Origin: Oscarella lobularis
Lineage: Eukaryota; Porifera; Homoscleromorpha; Homosclerophorida; Oscarellidae
Length of the DNA: 64,000 nucleotides
Direction: 5' to 3'
NCBI RefSeq assembly: GCF_947507565.1
Contig: NC_089186.1
Coordinates: forward strand, 2,542,001-2,606,000
Shown here piece after piece: positions 1 through 10,263 of this stretch (position 1 is its first letter; each line of letters starts with the position of its first letter). Made by a program: the position numbers and the translations under genes. Under the pieces are notes generated by a model. It did not search any database. It was not told the DNA's origin and worked only from the letters and a program-made list of their open reading frames with translations.

Positions 1-3000
1 CCCTTTCTTTACGCCCATTGTGATGAGACACTGGATCAATCTGCTACCGACGATCTTTATTAATCTGATGCCGTCTTTCCATACGATATGGCTGACGTTA
101 TCCATGCGAAAGCAGCGAGACTGGAGAATGACGAATGACGACGGCGAGATGATGTCGACCGACTCAGCGCACTCGTATCGTTGGCCACGATATACGTTAA
201 ACGTCGAATCTTCAATCCAAGCGTTGGCCGGAATTTCATCGTTAAGAAGAGCAGTAATCTGATACATTCCTTCTTCGAGGCGAATGCACAGTTCGAGGTG
301 GCGAAGAACTTTGATTGCTTCGTCTGCTGCCACCACGAATGGAGACGGAGTGCCTTTCTTACTCAGATAGCTTTCGAATGTTCCCAGGGCGGATTCAATG
401 TCTTCCTTTGACACTTTGCCGAATTTTTCACGCGGCAGGCTGACGGGGAACCAGTCCGGTGCGAGAAGAGGACCGATGACGTTGCGACAAAGCCAGACGG
501 GTCGAACGCAAATACGATCACCCAGATTAATTATCTACATCAAAAGAATTAAAATAAATACTCATAAATATTTACTTACTATTCCGGATGACTCAAGATA
601 TTCGACGGCGACCTTTTTCTCGTCTTTGTTCAAAGTGATGCCGACCTCTTTAGCGACCCACTTCTCAAATTCGTCCCTCGTCAGAAAATAGGCCAATGGA
701 CTCTTTCTCTTCACGTCGGGAAGAGAAAGATACTCTTCAATAGCGTGGCACAGTTTGGGAACACCATCCGCCGTCTGCGTACAGAAATCACTCGAGTGAA
801 CAAAGTGACTTCTCCGCTATTTACCTTGAGCACTTCTTCGCGAATTCTTTTCATTTTTTCTCGGCAGTCCTTCATGCAATCCGATTGGCTCTTGCTGCAA
901 TCCATTTCGATCACGTGTGAAATGTCAAACGTCTTTTGGAATTTTTCCTGAAGAAGTTTTGCAACTTGTTCCAGCTTGACGCATACTTTGAATCCCGGCT
1001 CCTTATTAAAACCAATGAGATTGAAGATGACGACAAGATGAATGAGCGATTTTTCGTCAGACAAACGCGTTCTCATTGAAGCTTTCGTGAACGCACACCA
1101 AAATTGTCCTTCTTCTAAAAGACGACGAATTGTTTCTGATGAAACCTTTCCTCGAATTGGAAGAACGAGAGTAAACACTGTATTGGACTTTTGAAAGAAG
1201 AGCCCATGTGCGCTGTGGAATGTGGGTTGGGCACCAAAGTCCCACCACGATCCTTTGCCAACTTCCTCATTTTCACAATTATGGATATCAACCCCGGGTG
1301 TACGATCTTCATCTTTTGGTGGGGGTTCATTGAGTTGAAGAAGAGAATTCACCAACGTCGTTTTTCCCGCCTTTTCGCTGCCAACTACGCAGAATTTAAT
1401 CGAATCCGGACGAACTTTTTCTCTTTGTTGAAGAACGGAAAATCGAGCGGCATCCTATTAAAATAATTACATACGGGAACTGAATCAAAATGATGACGTA
1501 CGTAATGCTGTCGAAGGAGAGCTCTTGTTTCACCTTTTTCGGCCACCTCATAAGGCGTCTTTCCGTTCTTAAATTCACGTTAATAAATTCTTTTTCAATT
1601 TAGAATGAAAACACATCACCTTGTCCTGACACGTGACGTCACAACCCTTCTCAATCAATAGATCAATAATTGACTTGTCTACGCCTCTCTTTGCGGCCAT
1701 ATGCAATGCATTTTGTTTGTTCTACAAATACTTGAATGGAGAACGAGTGAGGAACAAGAATTCTGACTAACCTTGTCTGTGGCAGAAAGATCAGCTCCTA
1801 ACTTGACAAGATATCGAAGAACATCTTTCACTTCATCATCTTCACACTCTGAGTAGTGATCGATGGCATGAAACAAAGCCGTTTTCCCTTCCTGAATAAA
1901 AAAGACGGCAATTTGTAGATTGAATTTGTAGCAAATAAACAACATCTCACGTGATCTTTTGCTTGACAGTTTGCTCCTTTTTCACCCAAGTAGCGAACTT
2001 TAGCTAAACGATTGATGAAACTGAGACACGCCGACATCAAAGGCGTTTGGCCCCACTGAAGATGAAATGAGAATAAAAAGTATCACAAGTGAAATCTTCT
2101 AACCTTGGCGACGCTATAGATATCAGCATTGTGTTCCATGAGCCACTTCACTCCAAAAATGCTTCCATTCTCACAGGCAAAATGCAGAGGAGTGTTGCCA
2201 TCCAACTATTACAAATATATCACATGTAGCAAACAAAAGCACATCATATATCACTTGATTAGTAGCGTCGACACTCAATCCCTTTTCATTGACGAGATGA
2301 TGAAAAATCTCGTTTGCTTTTTCAAATGACGAAAATTGATTCCCAGCTGCCCAAATCTATAAATCAAAAGTTATTGTTGCGAGAGGGTTGATATCAATTC
2401 TGTTACAATATCAGATGGTGACAAAATGTATCCATGTTCTTCGAGACAGAGAATTTTCTTCATTGTGTCAACGGAACTTCGACAGGCAAAAGAATATGAC
2501 GAAATTCCATGCTAAAAAAGAATGATGAGTGCAACCATATGAAATCAATTCCAAGTCATACACCGGCTTTCACGTTGACATCCGCACCGTGAGTGACGAG
2601 CCACTCAACGCCAAAAATATTTCCCCACCGACACGCACAGTCTAGTGGGCGGAATCCACCAAAAATCTGCATCCACGCATCAATTAATTTACCAATCCAA
2701 AACGTATTCATACGAAAACTGATGTATTTTCAATGACTTGAATCTTTTGCACAAACGCATAACTGAGCCACTCATCGGCTTCCTCCGCCGAATCAAACTC
2801 TCTTCCCGCCACATAGTAAAATAATGGAAAGCGACGATTGAACTAACGAAAAGGAGAATACAATGGCGTGTAGCGATGAAAAACGCAACCATTCCATACC
2901 TGCTCAGATCGAAATCCTTTTTCTGCAGAAAGAAAACGGCGCAATTTATCCTCATTTCCCTTCTTGATTATCTTGGCCAATCGGTCGATCTAAGCAACAA

Positions 3001-3360
3001 TCAGCCAATTTCGGTGAATTTTCGCGAGGAAAAGCAGTTTGTTTTCGAAACGACTACTTCTCTATTCAAAGTGGTCCAAGTGGATATTGGTTCCAGCCGG
3101 GTGAATTCAATTCGTCCGGCTGCAGCGTTTCAGGCATGACGCGATAGCTCGGCCAGCGCAGCCAGTTTAGTTTAGGCGGAGTTGGGTTTAGCGTTAGGTT
3201 AGAGCCATTCTTTCTCCGAATTGGGGGTCGAAGGCTAAACCCGACCCGGTGCCGCGACGAATAGATTTACGCTATTTACACCGGTCCAATATCCACGGCG
3301 TTCTCTATTCGATAGTCTACCGCGGCTTCTTACGGCCTTTTTCGTCGCAGAGGCCTCCAT
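1..3360 (-). CDS. ROCO-A: ankyrin-Roc-COR-(Death) protein, 3' end outside window
   Basis: This is a multi-exon gene of the DAPK/ROCO type without a kinase, read right to left. The start is taken at 3360 (MEASATKKAV), which aligns with the first exons of B and C. An N-terminal helical segment (about 2900-2990) is followed by ankyrin repeats, one per short exon (about 1490-2670). The Roc GTPase-like exon (about 826-1457) has P-loop GSEKAGKTT, then WWDFGAQPTF and the G4 stretch FNLIGFNKE. A winged-helix exon of COR lies at about 594-779, and the rest of COR (GQRYEC, SPSSFVILQSRC) runs to base 1. The death domain seen in its paralogs must lie left of the window. One ankyrin exon is a fusion of two (DVLRYLV joined to KLGADLSATDK near 1800), so A has one repeat fewer than B. 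Family and order are clear; exact exon ends are inferred from splice consensus. Confidence 0.85.
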
Positions 3361-3577
3361 GACGTACGCTGTAACGATTCTTCCTGTCGGCGGAAACTGA
3401 CACGGATTGTTTCGGGAATTACATTATCTTTTACTGATTGTGCGCATGCGTAAATCACGATCGATGACGTAACGGTCTCGATTTATCTAGGGCTATGGAT
3501 CTGCCGAGTGCCAAGCAATGAATTCTTGCAATCTCATTGGTCAGCAGCCACGCGCAGAGCGAGTGACCACTTCCAAG
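3361..3577 (-). promoter_or_regulatory. Upstream region of ROCO-A, ending at cassette junction
   Basis: This short upstream block is shared by genes A to D and, in diverged form, by E. It holds an NRF1-like GCGCATGCG, the string ATCACGATCGATGACGTAA (a CRE-like TGACGTAA) and inverted CCAAT (CTCATTGG). The homology to the OXSM/ROCO-E intergenic region stops at CACTTCCAAG (3577). Beyond that point SHPRH-derived sequence begins. Promoter function is inferred from position and conservation. Confidence 0.5.
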
Positions 3578-4505
3578 GAAATATTTCAAAAGGCGGAGAA
3601 CTTTGATCATTTGAAAATCAAAGAAAGAAATTAATAAAAGAATACTAATTAAATATTAACTTACGTTTTAGTAATTGTGTCGTAGTAGAGTTTGGAATTG
3701 TCTTTCAGTTTGATTTCTCTCCAAGACGGAAGTAGACCTGATATAGAGTAAAGAAGACTATTAATATGTAAGTGTTTCTTAGCTACTTTTTAATTTTTTT
3801 CTTCTCTCTCTAGCATCCATTCCAACGCTTGTTTTGATATGATCTCATTGTTGGTATCAATTCCGTAGGGACTAAAGCGTCATCGGGAATTTTCAGCGTT
3901 TCCTGATTGGATAGGACGATTTCATATAATCCATCCACTTCGCAACGAGGCAACCAAATGTGGGAAATCGTAAACTAGGCGAATTTCTCACGCACTAGCT
4001 ACAATTTTTTAATTGAATTTACTTACATTTTGACGACAGATCCGGCATGAAATGAAAAATTACGAGTTGGAATTTTTCGTGAATTTCTCTTCGTTTCAAA
4101 TTCAATTTCTTTTCGATTCAGCAAAACGTCGACGAAAACGATGTTTCGATTCGCTTCGATTTTTAGTTGATTTTCGAGCCAGCATATCGCTGAAACGACG
4201 TCGTTTGTCGTCGAATCGTCGTCGAAAGCGATCACAGGGAGTGCCGTAACAATGGACGCATTGTGGAGCCGTAACTCTGCTCCGTTTTCTTCGTTCGACG
4301 CCAAATCGATGGAATCGTACGACGAAATGTCGCCGATTGTGTTCTCGAATAAAAGTTGTCCGATTGCGCACTCTGTTTCGATGTTTTCCGACGTTTGCGA
4401 GCGAACGCGAGCGAAGAGCGATTGGATTTTGGCTCGTTTCGAAGCCAATTGCTCGCTCTCGACTCTATTCAATAATTCTCATCGTTTTTCAGACGCTTTT
4501 TTCAT
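3578..4505 (-). pseudogene. SHPRH-like N-terminal fragment, copy 1 (broken)
   Basis: Three exons match the part of SHPRH just before the SNF2 helicase core: exon 1 about 4027-4505, exon 2 about 3787-3974, exon 3 about 3665-3737. Exon 2 encodes DGLYEIVLSN and PTELIPTMRSYQ, the approach to the Q motif. Exon 3 encodes LLPSWREIKLKDNSKLYYD, like the WREI..KLYYNP stretch of SHPRH. The expected ATP-binding exon (GGILADEMGLGKT) is absent, because the copy ends at the cassette junction. Lesions: the frame from the ATG at 4505 meets TGA at codon 9; an extra T near 4110 shifts exon 1; exon 2 is shifted near its start; and an A is missing in the run before the Q motif. Intact SHPRH is a large ubiquitin ligase and remodeller; this fragment cannot act as one. 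Confidence 0.7.
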
Positions 4506-4794
4506 TCGCCTTGCCTTGAGACTAAGCTAGAGGCGGAGCGACGCATGTTCGAGCCGGTGCATCAAATGATTGAGCGCATGCCCACGCGCAAGCCTATCAC
4601 GATCGATGACGTGTAAACTTTCATCGTTGGACCACGCCTCCAAGCTTGTGAGAAACTTCTACAGCGCTTGACCACGCCTCCAAGCCAGTAACAATGCAAT
4701 ATGAAAGAACCTCACAAAAAACACAAAAGGTCTAATTAAAATACGATAGTCTGCCTAGCCATCCACCGAGACGAAAAACACAAAAAGACAGAGT
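4506..4794. promoter_or_regulatory. Spacer between SHPRH fragment 1 and ROCO-B 3' end, with paired ACCACGCCTCCAAG
   Basis: No gene is visible here. The spacer carries CACGATCGATGACGTG (about 4597-4613) and two copies of ACCACGCCTCCAAG at 4631-4644 and 4671-4684, the latter resembling KLF/GC-box sites (CCACGCC). The same arrangement recurs in the other cassettes. It is the probable old SHPRH promoter. Confidence 0.4.
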
Positions 4795-7700
4795 CTACTT
4801 ACCTTGACACATTTGTTCGTATTTTTCTCTAATAAAACGTCTAGAGAAGCCCATCTTTTCATACCACCCCAGAAGTCGGTTTACTGTTGCTGCTGCCTCC
4901 TCTCGCTTCTTCCACAGACTCAGCGCTTCAAATCGACGAGCAGGAACGCCAGTAGTGCTTTGGCAAATTTCAAGACGATCGTCTTTTTTGATGTCAAAAT
5001 ATAAACAGATGTTGTCCAGTTCTGTTCCGTCGATGGCAGCGCAAGACTTCAGTAACCCATCCGACACCGGCTCGTCATCGGCGGGAAAAGAGCCTAAAGA
5101 AAAATAATAGAAACATTTTTTCCTCAAAAGGTGCGAATACCTGAAGGAAACTCTATTTCAGGTGCAAGGATTACTAAGTCTCGGATGCAACAAACGTTAT
5201 CTCCTTCTGGCCGAATGGAAAGTATCTTGTGATGGAGAGAGCTGCCACTGACTTTCTGATCGACTTCCCTCGATGAATAAATAGCCGGGTCAGAATTGAG
5301 TTGTTTCAGGTGAGAACTGTCCAAATAGAACCAGTTGAGAATGACTCCCGGACTTCGTTCGTCGCATACGGCAGCGATCATTGACTTGAGCTCGTCGAGG
5401 AATTCCTTCGCGACGGCTTCACAGTCGTCTTTCCTCGACCAGCGAAGGACGACGTCGATGCAGTGGCGCTCTTTCTTTATGCTCATTGTGATGAGACACC
5501 GGATCACTTTGCTACCGACGATATTTATTAATCTGATGCCGTCTTTCCATACGATATGGCTGACGTTATTCATGCGAGAGCAGCGAGACTGGAGAATGAC
5601 GAATGACGACGGCGAGATGATGTCGACCGACTTATCGCACTCGTATCGTTGGCCACGATATACGTCAAACTTTGGATCTTCTGCCCAAGCGTTGGCCGGA
5701 ATTTCATCGTTAAGAAGAGCAGTAATCTGATACATTCCTCCTTCGAGAGGAATGCACAGTTCGAGGAAGAGAAGAACTTCGATTGCTTCGTCTGCTTCCA
5801 CCTCGAATAGAGACGGAGTGCCTTTCTTACTCAGATAACTTTCAAAAGTGCTCAGAGCTGATTTGATGTCTTCCTTCGACGCTTTGCCAAATTTTTCACG
5901 CGGCAGGCTGAAGGGGAACCAGTCCGGTGCGAGAAGAGGACCGATGACGTTGCGACAAAGCCAGACGGGTCGAACGCAAATACGACGACCCAGATTAATT
6001 ATCTACATCAAAATAATTAAAATAAATCCTCATAAATATTTACTTACTATTCCGGATGACTCGAGATATTCGACGGCGACTTTTCTTTCGTCTTCATTCA
6101 AAGTGATGCCGAGGTCCTCATCAGCGACCCACTTCTCGAATTCGTCCCTCGTCAGAAAATACGCCAATGGACTCTTTCTCTTCTCGTCGGGAAGAGAAAG
6201 ATACTCTTCAATAGCATGGCACAGTTTGGGAACATCATCCGCCGTCTGCGTACATAAATCACTCAAGTGAACAAAGTGACTTCTCTGTTATTTACCTTGA
6301 GCATTTCTTCACGAATTCTTTTCATTTTTTCTCGGCAGTCTTTCATGCAATCCGATTGGCTCTTGCTGCAATCCATTTCGATCACGTGTGAAATGTCAAA
6401 CGTCTTTTGGAATTTTTCCTGAAGTTGTTTTGCAACTTGTTCCAGCTTGACGCATACTTTGAATCCCGCCTCTTCATTGAAACGAATGAGATTGAAGATG
6501 ACGACAAGACGAATGAGCGATTTTTCGTCAGACAAACGCGTTCTTATTGAAGCTTTCGTGAACGCACACCAAAATTGTCCTTCTTCTAAAAGACGACGAA
6601 TTGTTTCTGATGAAACCTTTTCTCGAATTGGAAGGACGAGAGTAAACACTGTATTGGACTTTTGAAAGAAGAGCCCATGTGCGCTGTGGAATGTGGGTTG
6701 GGCACCAAAGTCCCACCACGATCCTTTGCCGACTTCCTCATTTTCACAATTACGAATATCAACCCCGGGTGTACGATCTTCATCTTTTGGTGGGGGTTCA
6801 TTGAGTTGAAGAAGAGAATTCACGTACGTCGTTTTTCCCGCCTTTTCGCTGCCAACCACGCAGAATTTAATCGAATCCGGAGGAACTTTTTCTCTTTGTT
6901 GAAGAACGGAAAATCGAGCGGCGTCCTATTAAAATAATTACTTTCGGAAACAGAATCAAAATGATGACGTACGTAATGCCGTCGTAGAAGAGCTCTCACT
7001 TCACCATCTTCGGCCACCTCATAAGGTGTCTTTCCGTTCTAAAATTCACGTTAATAAATTCTTTTTCAATTTAGAATGAAAACACATCACCTTGTCCTGA
7101 CAGGTGACGTCACAACCCTTCTCAATCAATAGATCAATAATTGACTTGTCAGTGCTTGAAAATCCCTGTGCAGCGATATGCAATGCATTTTCTTCATTCT
7201 ACAAAGAATTGAATAGAGAACGAGTGAGGAAGGAGATTTCTTTACTAACCTCATCTCTGAGAGAAACATCAGCTCCTAATTCAATTAGTTGCTGAATGAC
7301 GATGAAAGAAGGATGTTCATCACATGCGTACAATAAGGGTGTCATTTCCTCCTAAAAATATAATTGCCAAACGAAAATGCGAAATATCGTAAGAATGCGA
7401 CCTCATTAACAGAATTGATATCAATGCCTTTCTCAATGACAAGATATCGAAGAACATCTTTCAAGTCTTCGTCATCTTCACACTTTGAGGGGTCGGTGGC
7501 ATGAAACAAAGCCGTCTGCCCTTTCTGAATAAAAAAAGACAAAAATTTGTCGATCGAATTTGTAGCAAATAAACAACATCTCACTTCATCTTTTGCTCGA
7601 CAGTCCGCTCCTTTTTCATCCAAGTAGCGAACTGTCGCTGAACGATTGAAGGAACTTGAACACGCCCACATAAAAGGCGTTTTGTTCCACTGAAGATGAA

Positions 7701-8818
7701 ATAAGAATAAAAGTATCACAAGTGAAATCTTCTAACATCGTCGACGCTATTGATATCAGCGTTGTGTTCCACAAGCCATTTCACTCCAAAAATTCTTCCA
7801 CGCATGCAGGCACCATGCAGAGGAGTCCGCCCAATCTATTACAAATATTGCACATGTAGCAAACAAAAGCACATCATATATCACGTGACTAATGGCGTCG
7901 ACACTCAATCCCTTTTCATTGACGAGATGATGAAAAATCTCGTTTGCTTTTTCATATGACGAAAATCCATTTTCAGCTGCCCAAAACTATAAATCAAAAG
8001 TTATTGTTGCGAGAGGGTTGATATCAATTCGGTTACAATGTCAAATGAATCCAAAATGTATCCACGTTTTTCGAGACAAAGCATTTTCTTCATTGTGTCA
8101 ACGGAACTTGCACAGGCATAAGGGTATGACGTATGTCCAAACTAAAAAAAGAGTGATGAGTGAAACCATATGAAATCAATTCCAAGTCATACCGCGTCGT
8201 CCACGTTGATATTTGCACCGTGAGTGACGAGCCACTCAACGCCAAAAATATTTCCCCACTTCAACGCACAGTGAAGTGGGCGGAGTCTCAACTGCATCCA
8301 CGCATCAATTAATTTACCAATCCAAAACGTATTCATACCCCAAATGATTTCTTTTCAATGTCTTGATTCTTTTGCACAATCGCATAACTGAGCCAATCAT
8401 CGGCTTCCTCCGCCGAATCAAACTCTCTTCCCGCCACATAGTGAAATAATGACAAGTCAAAGTCGAACTAACGAAAAGGAGAATACAATATTGTGCAGCG
8501 ATGAAAAACGCAACCATTCCATACCTGATCAGATCGAAATCCTTTTTTTGTAGAAAGAAAACCGCGCCATTCATCCTCATTTCCCTTCTCGATGATCTTG
8601 GCCAATCGGTCGATCTAAGCAACAATCAGCCAATTTCGGTGAATTTTCGCGAGGAAAAGCAGTTTGTCTTCGAAACGACTATTTCTCTATTCGAAGTGGA
8701 TATTGGTCCAGCCGGGTGAATAGCTATTCGCCCGGCTGCCGGTCCAATATCCACGGCGTTCTCTATTCGATAGTCTACCGCGGCTTCTTACGGCCTTCTT
8801 CGTCGCAGAGGCCCCCAT
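4795..8818 (-). CDS. ROCO-B: ankyrin-Roc-COR-Death protein, complete
   Basis: This is the best reference copy in the left array. Start is MGASATKKAV at 8818; the stop (K, TAG) is at 4795. The N-terminal helical exon (GFLSTKKGFRSDQ) sits near 8525-8610. It is followed by FHYVAGREFDSAEEADDWL and then nine ankyrin exons (about 6960-8310), for example PLHCALKWGN, RTPLHGACMRG and ENALHIAAQ. The Roc exon (about 6292-6930) reads VVGSEKAGKTT, WWDFGAQPTF and NLIRFNEE. The COR winged helix is at about 6056-6250 and COR proper at about 5150-6003. A C-terminal death domain follows at about 4795-5090 (FPADDEPVSDGLLKSCAAID, RRFEALSLWKK). Known relatives (DAPK1-type proteins) act in cell-death signalling; for this gene that is inference. 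Intron 1 contains a perfect-looking foldback, and a two-residue insertion (DL) lies in ankyrin repeat 6. Confidence 0.88.
8696..8754. repeat. Foldback palindrome at the exon 1/intron 1 border of ROCO-B
   Basis: The left arm (8696-8723, GTGGATATTGGTCC then AGCCGGGTGAATAG) is nearly the reverse complement of the right arm (8724-8754). In genes A and C about 160 bp or more separates the same arms, starting GCGTTTCAGG and ending in CGCTATTTACAC. The palindrome therefore looks like the empty or collapsed form of a foldback element. Confidence 0.75.
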
Positions 8819-9040
8819 GACGTACGCTGTAACGATTCTTCCTGTCGGCGGAAACTGACACGGATTGTTTCGGGAATTACGTTGTTATCTTTTACTGATT
8901 GAGCGCATGCGTAAATCACGATCGATGACGTAACGGTCTCTATTTATATCTAGGGCTCTGGATCTGCCGAGTGCCAAGCAATGAATTCTCGCAATCTCAT
9001 TGGCCAGCAGCCACGCGCAGAGCGAGTGACCACTTCCAAG
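8819..9040 (-). promoter_or_regulatory. Upstream region of ROCO-B, ending at cassette junction
   Basis: This is the same block as upstream of A, with GCGCATGCG, ATCACGATCGATGACGTAA and inverted CCAAT. The junction to SHPRH-derived sequence is at 9040/9041, after CACTTCCAAG. Confidence 0.5.
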
Positions 9041-9978
9041 GAAATATTTCAAAAGGCGGAGAACTTTGATCATTTCAAAATCTAAGAAAAAATCAATAAA
9101 AGAATACTAATTAAAAATTAACTTACGTTTTAGTTATTGTGTCGTAGTAGAGTTTAGAATTGTCTTTCAGTTTGATTTCTCTCCAAGACGGAAGTAGACC
9201 TGATATAGAGTCAAGGAGACTATAAATATATAAGTGTTTCTTAGCTACTTTTTGATTCTTTTTCTCATCTCTCTAGCATCCATTCAAACGCTTGTTTTGA
9301 TATGATCTCATAGTTGGTATCAATTCCGTGGGGACTAAAGCGTCATTAAGAATTTTCCGCGTTTCTGATTGGATAAGACTATTTCATATAATTCATCCAC
9401 GTCGTCCGGGGCAACCAAATGTGAGAAATCGTAAACTAAGCAAATTTCTCACGCACTAGATACAATTTCTTAAATGAATTTACTTACATTTTGACGTCAG
9501 ATCGGGCATGAAATGAAAAATTACGAGTTGGAATTTTTCGTGAATTTCTCTTCGCTTCAAATTCAATTCTTTTCGATTTAGCAAAACGTCGACGAAAACG
9601 ATGTTATTTCGATTCGCTTCGATTTTTAGTTGGATGATGTTTTGATGTTCGAGCCAGCATATCGCTGAAACGACGTCGTTTGTCGTCGAATCGTCGTCGA
9701 AAGCGATTACAGGGAGTGCCGTAATAATGGACGCATTGTGGAGCCGTAACTCTGCTCCGTTTTCTTCGTTCGACGCCAAATCGATGGAATCGTACGACGA
9801 AATGTCGCCGATTGTGTTCTCGAATAAGAGCTGTCCGAGTGCGCACTCTGTTTCGATGTTTTCCGACGTTTGCGAGTGAACGCGAGCGATGAGCGATTCG
9901 ATTTTGGCTCGTTTCGAAGCCAATTGCTCTCTCTCGACTCTATTCAATAATTCTCATCGTTTTGCAGACGCTTTTCAT
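9041..9978 (-). pseudogene. SHPRH-like N-terminal fragment, copy 2 (broken)
   Basis: Same three-exon fragment as copy 1. Exon 1 has an open stretch at 9484-9947 (TECALGQLLFENTIG). The reading frame from the ATG at 9978 is shifted by a shortened A run just after the start. Exon 2 keeps the better frame at its beginning (APDDVDELYEIVLSNQ, close to DIDELYHFV of vertebrate SHPRH) but is then shifted after SNQ. The missing A before the Q motif is shared with copies 1 and 3. No ATPase core follows. Confidence 0.7.
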
Positions 9979-10263
9979 TCGTCTTGCCTTGAAACTAAGC
10001 TAGAGGAGGAGCGACGACGTTCTGCATGTTCGAGCCGGTTCATCTTCCAAATGATTGAGAGCATGCGTACGCGCAAGTTCGTCACGATCGATGACGTGTA
10101 AACTTTCTTCATTGGACCACGCCTCTAAGCTAGATTACTAGCGCTTGACCACGCCTCCAAGCCAGTGACAAAACAAAAGCCTAACAACAGAAAAATGAAA
10201 AAGTACCAATAAAATAGGTTGATTATAAATAGGGATTCCTGAGAGCGAGAAAACGCCCAACTT
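9979..10263. promoter_or_regulatory. Spacer between SHPRH fragment 2 and ROCO-C 3' end
   Basis: No gene is visible. CACGATCGATGACGTG lies near 10083-10098. ACCACGCCTCTAAG at about 10116 and ACCACGCCTCCAAG at about 10148 repeat the paired motif seen in the other spacers. Confidence 0.35.

Noticed and set aside
4102-4371. Arg-rich minus-strand frame inside SHPRH exon 1 (also at 9604, 15375 and 20912)
   Set aside because: It is the alternative frame of the SHPRH exon; the other frame matches across copies and to the family.
8314-8625. Apparent membrane protein frame (FFIAAQYCILLFVSS) at ROCO 5' ends
   Set aside because: The hydrophobic run is the translation of a short intron (GTATGGAATGG...TTTTCGTTAG) present in every paralog.
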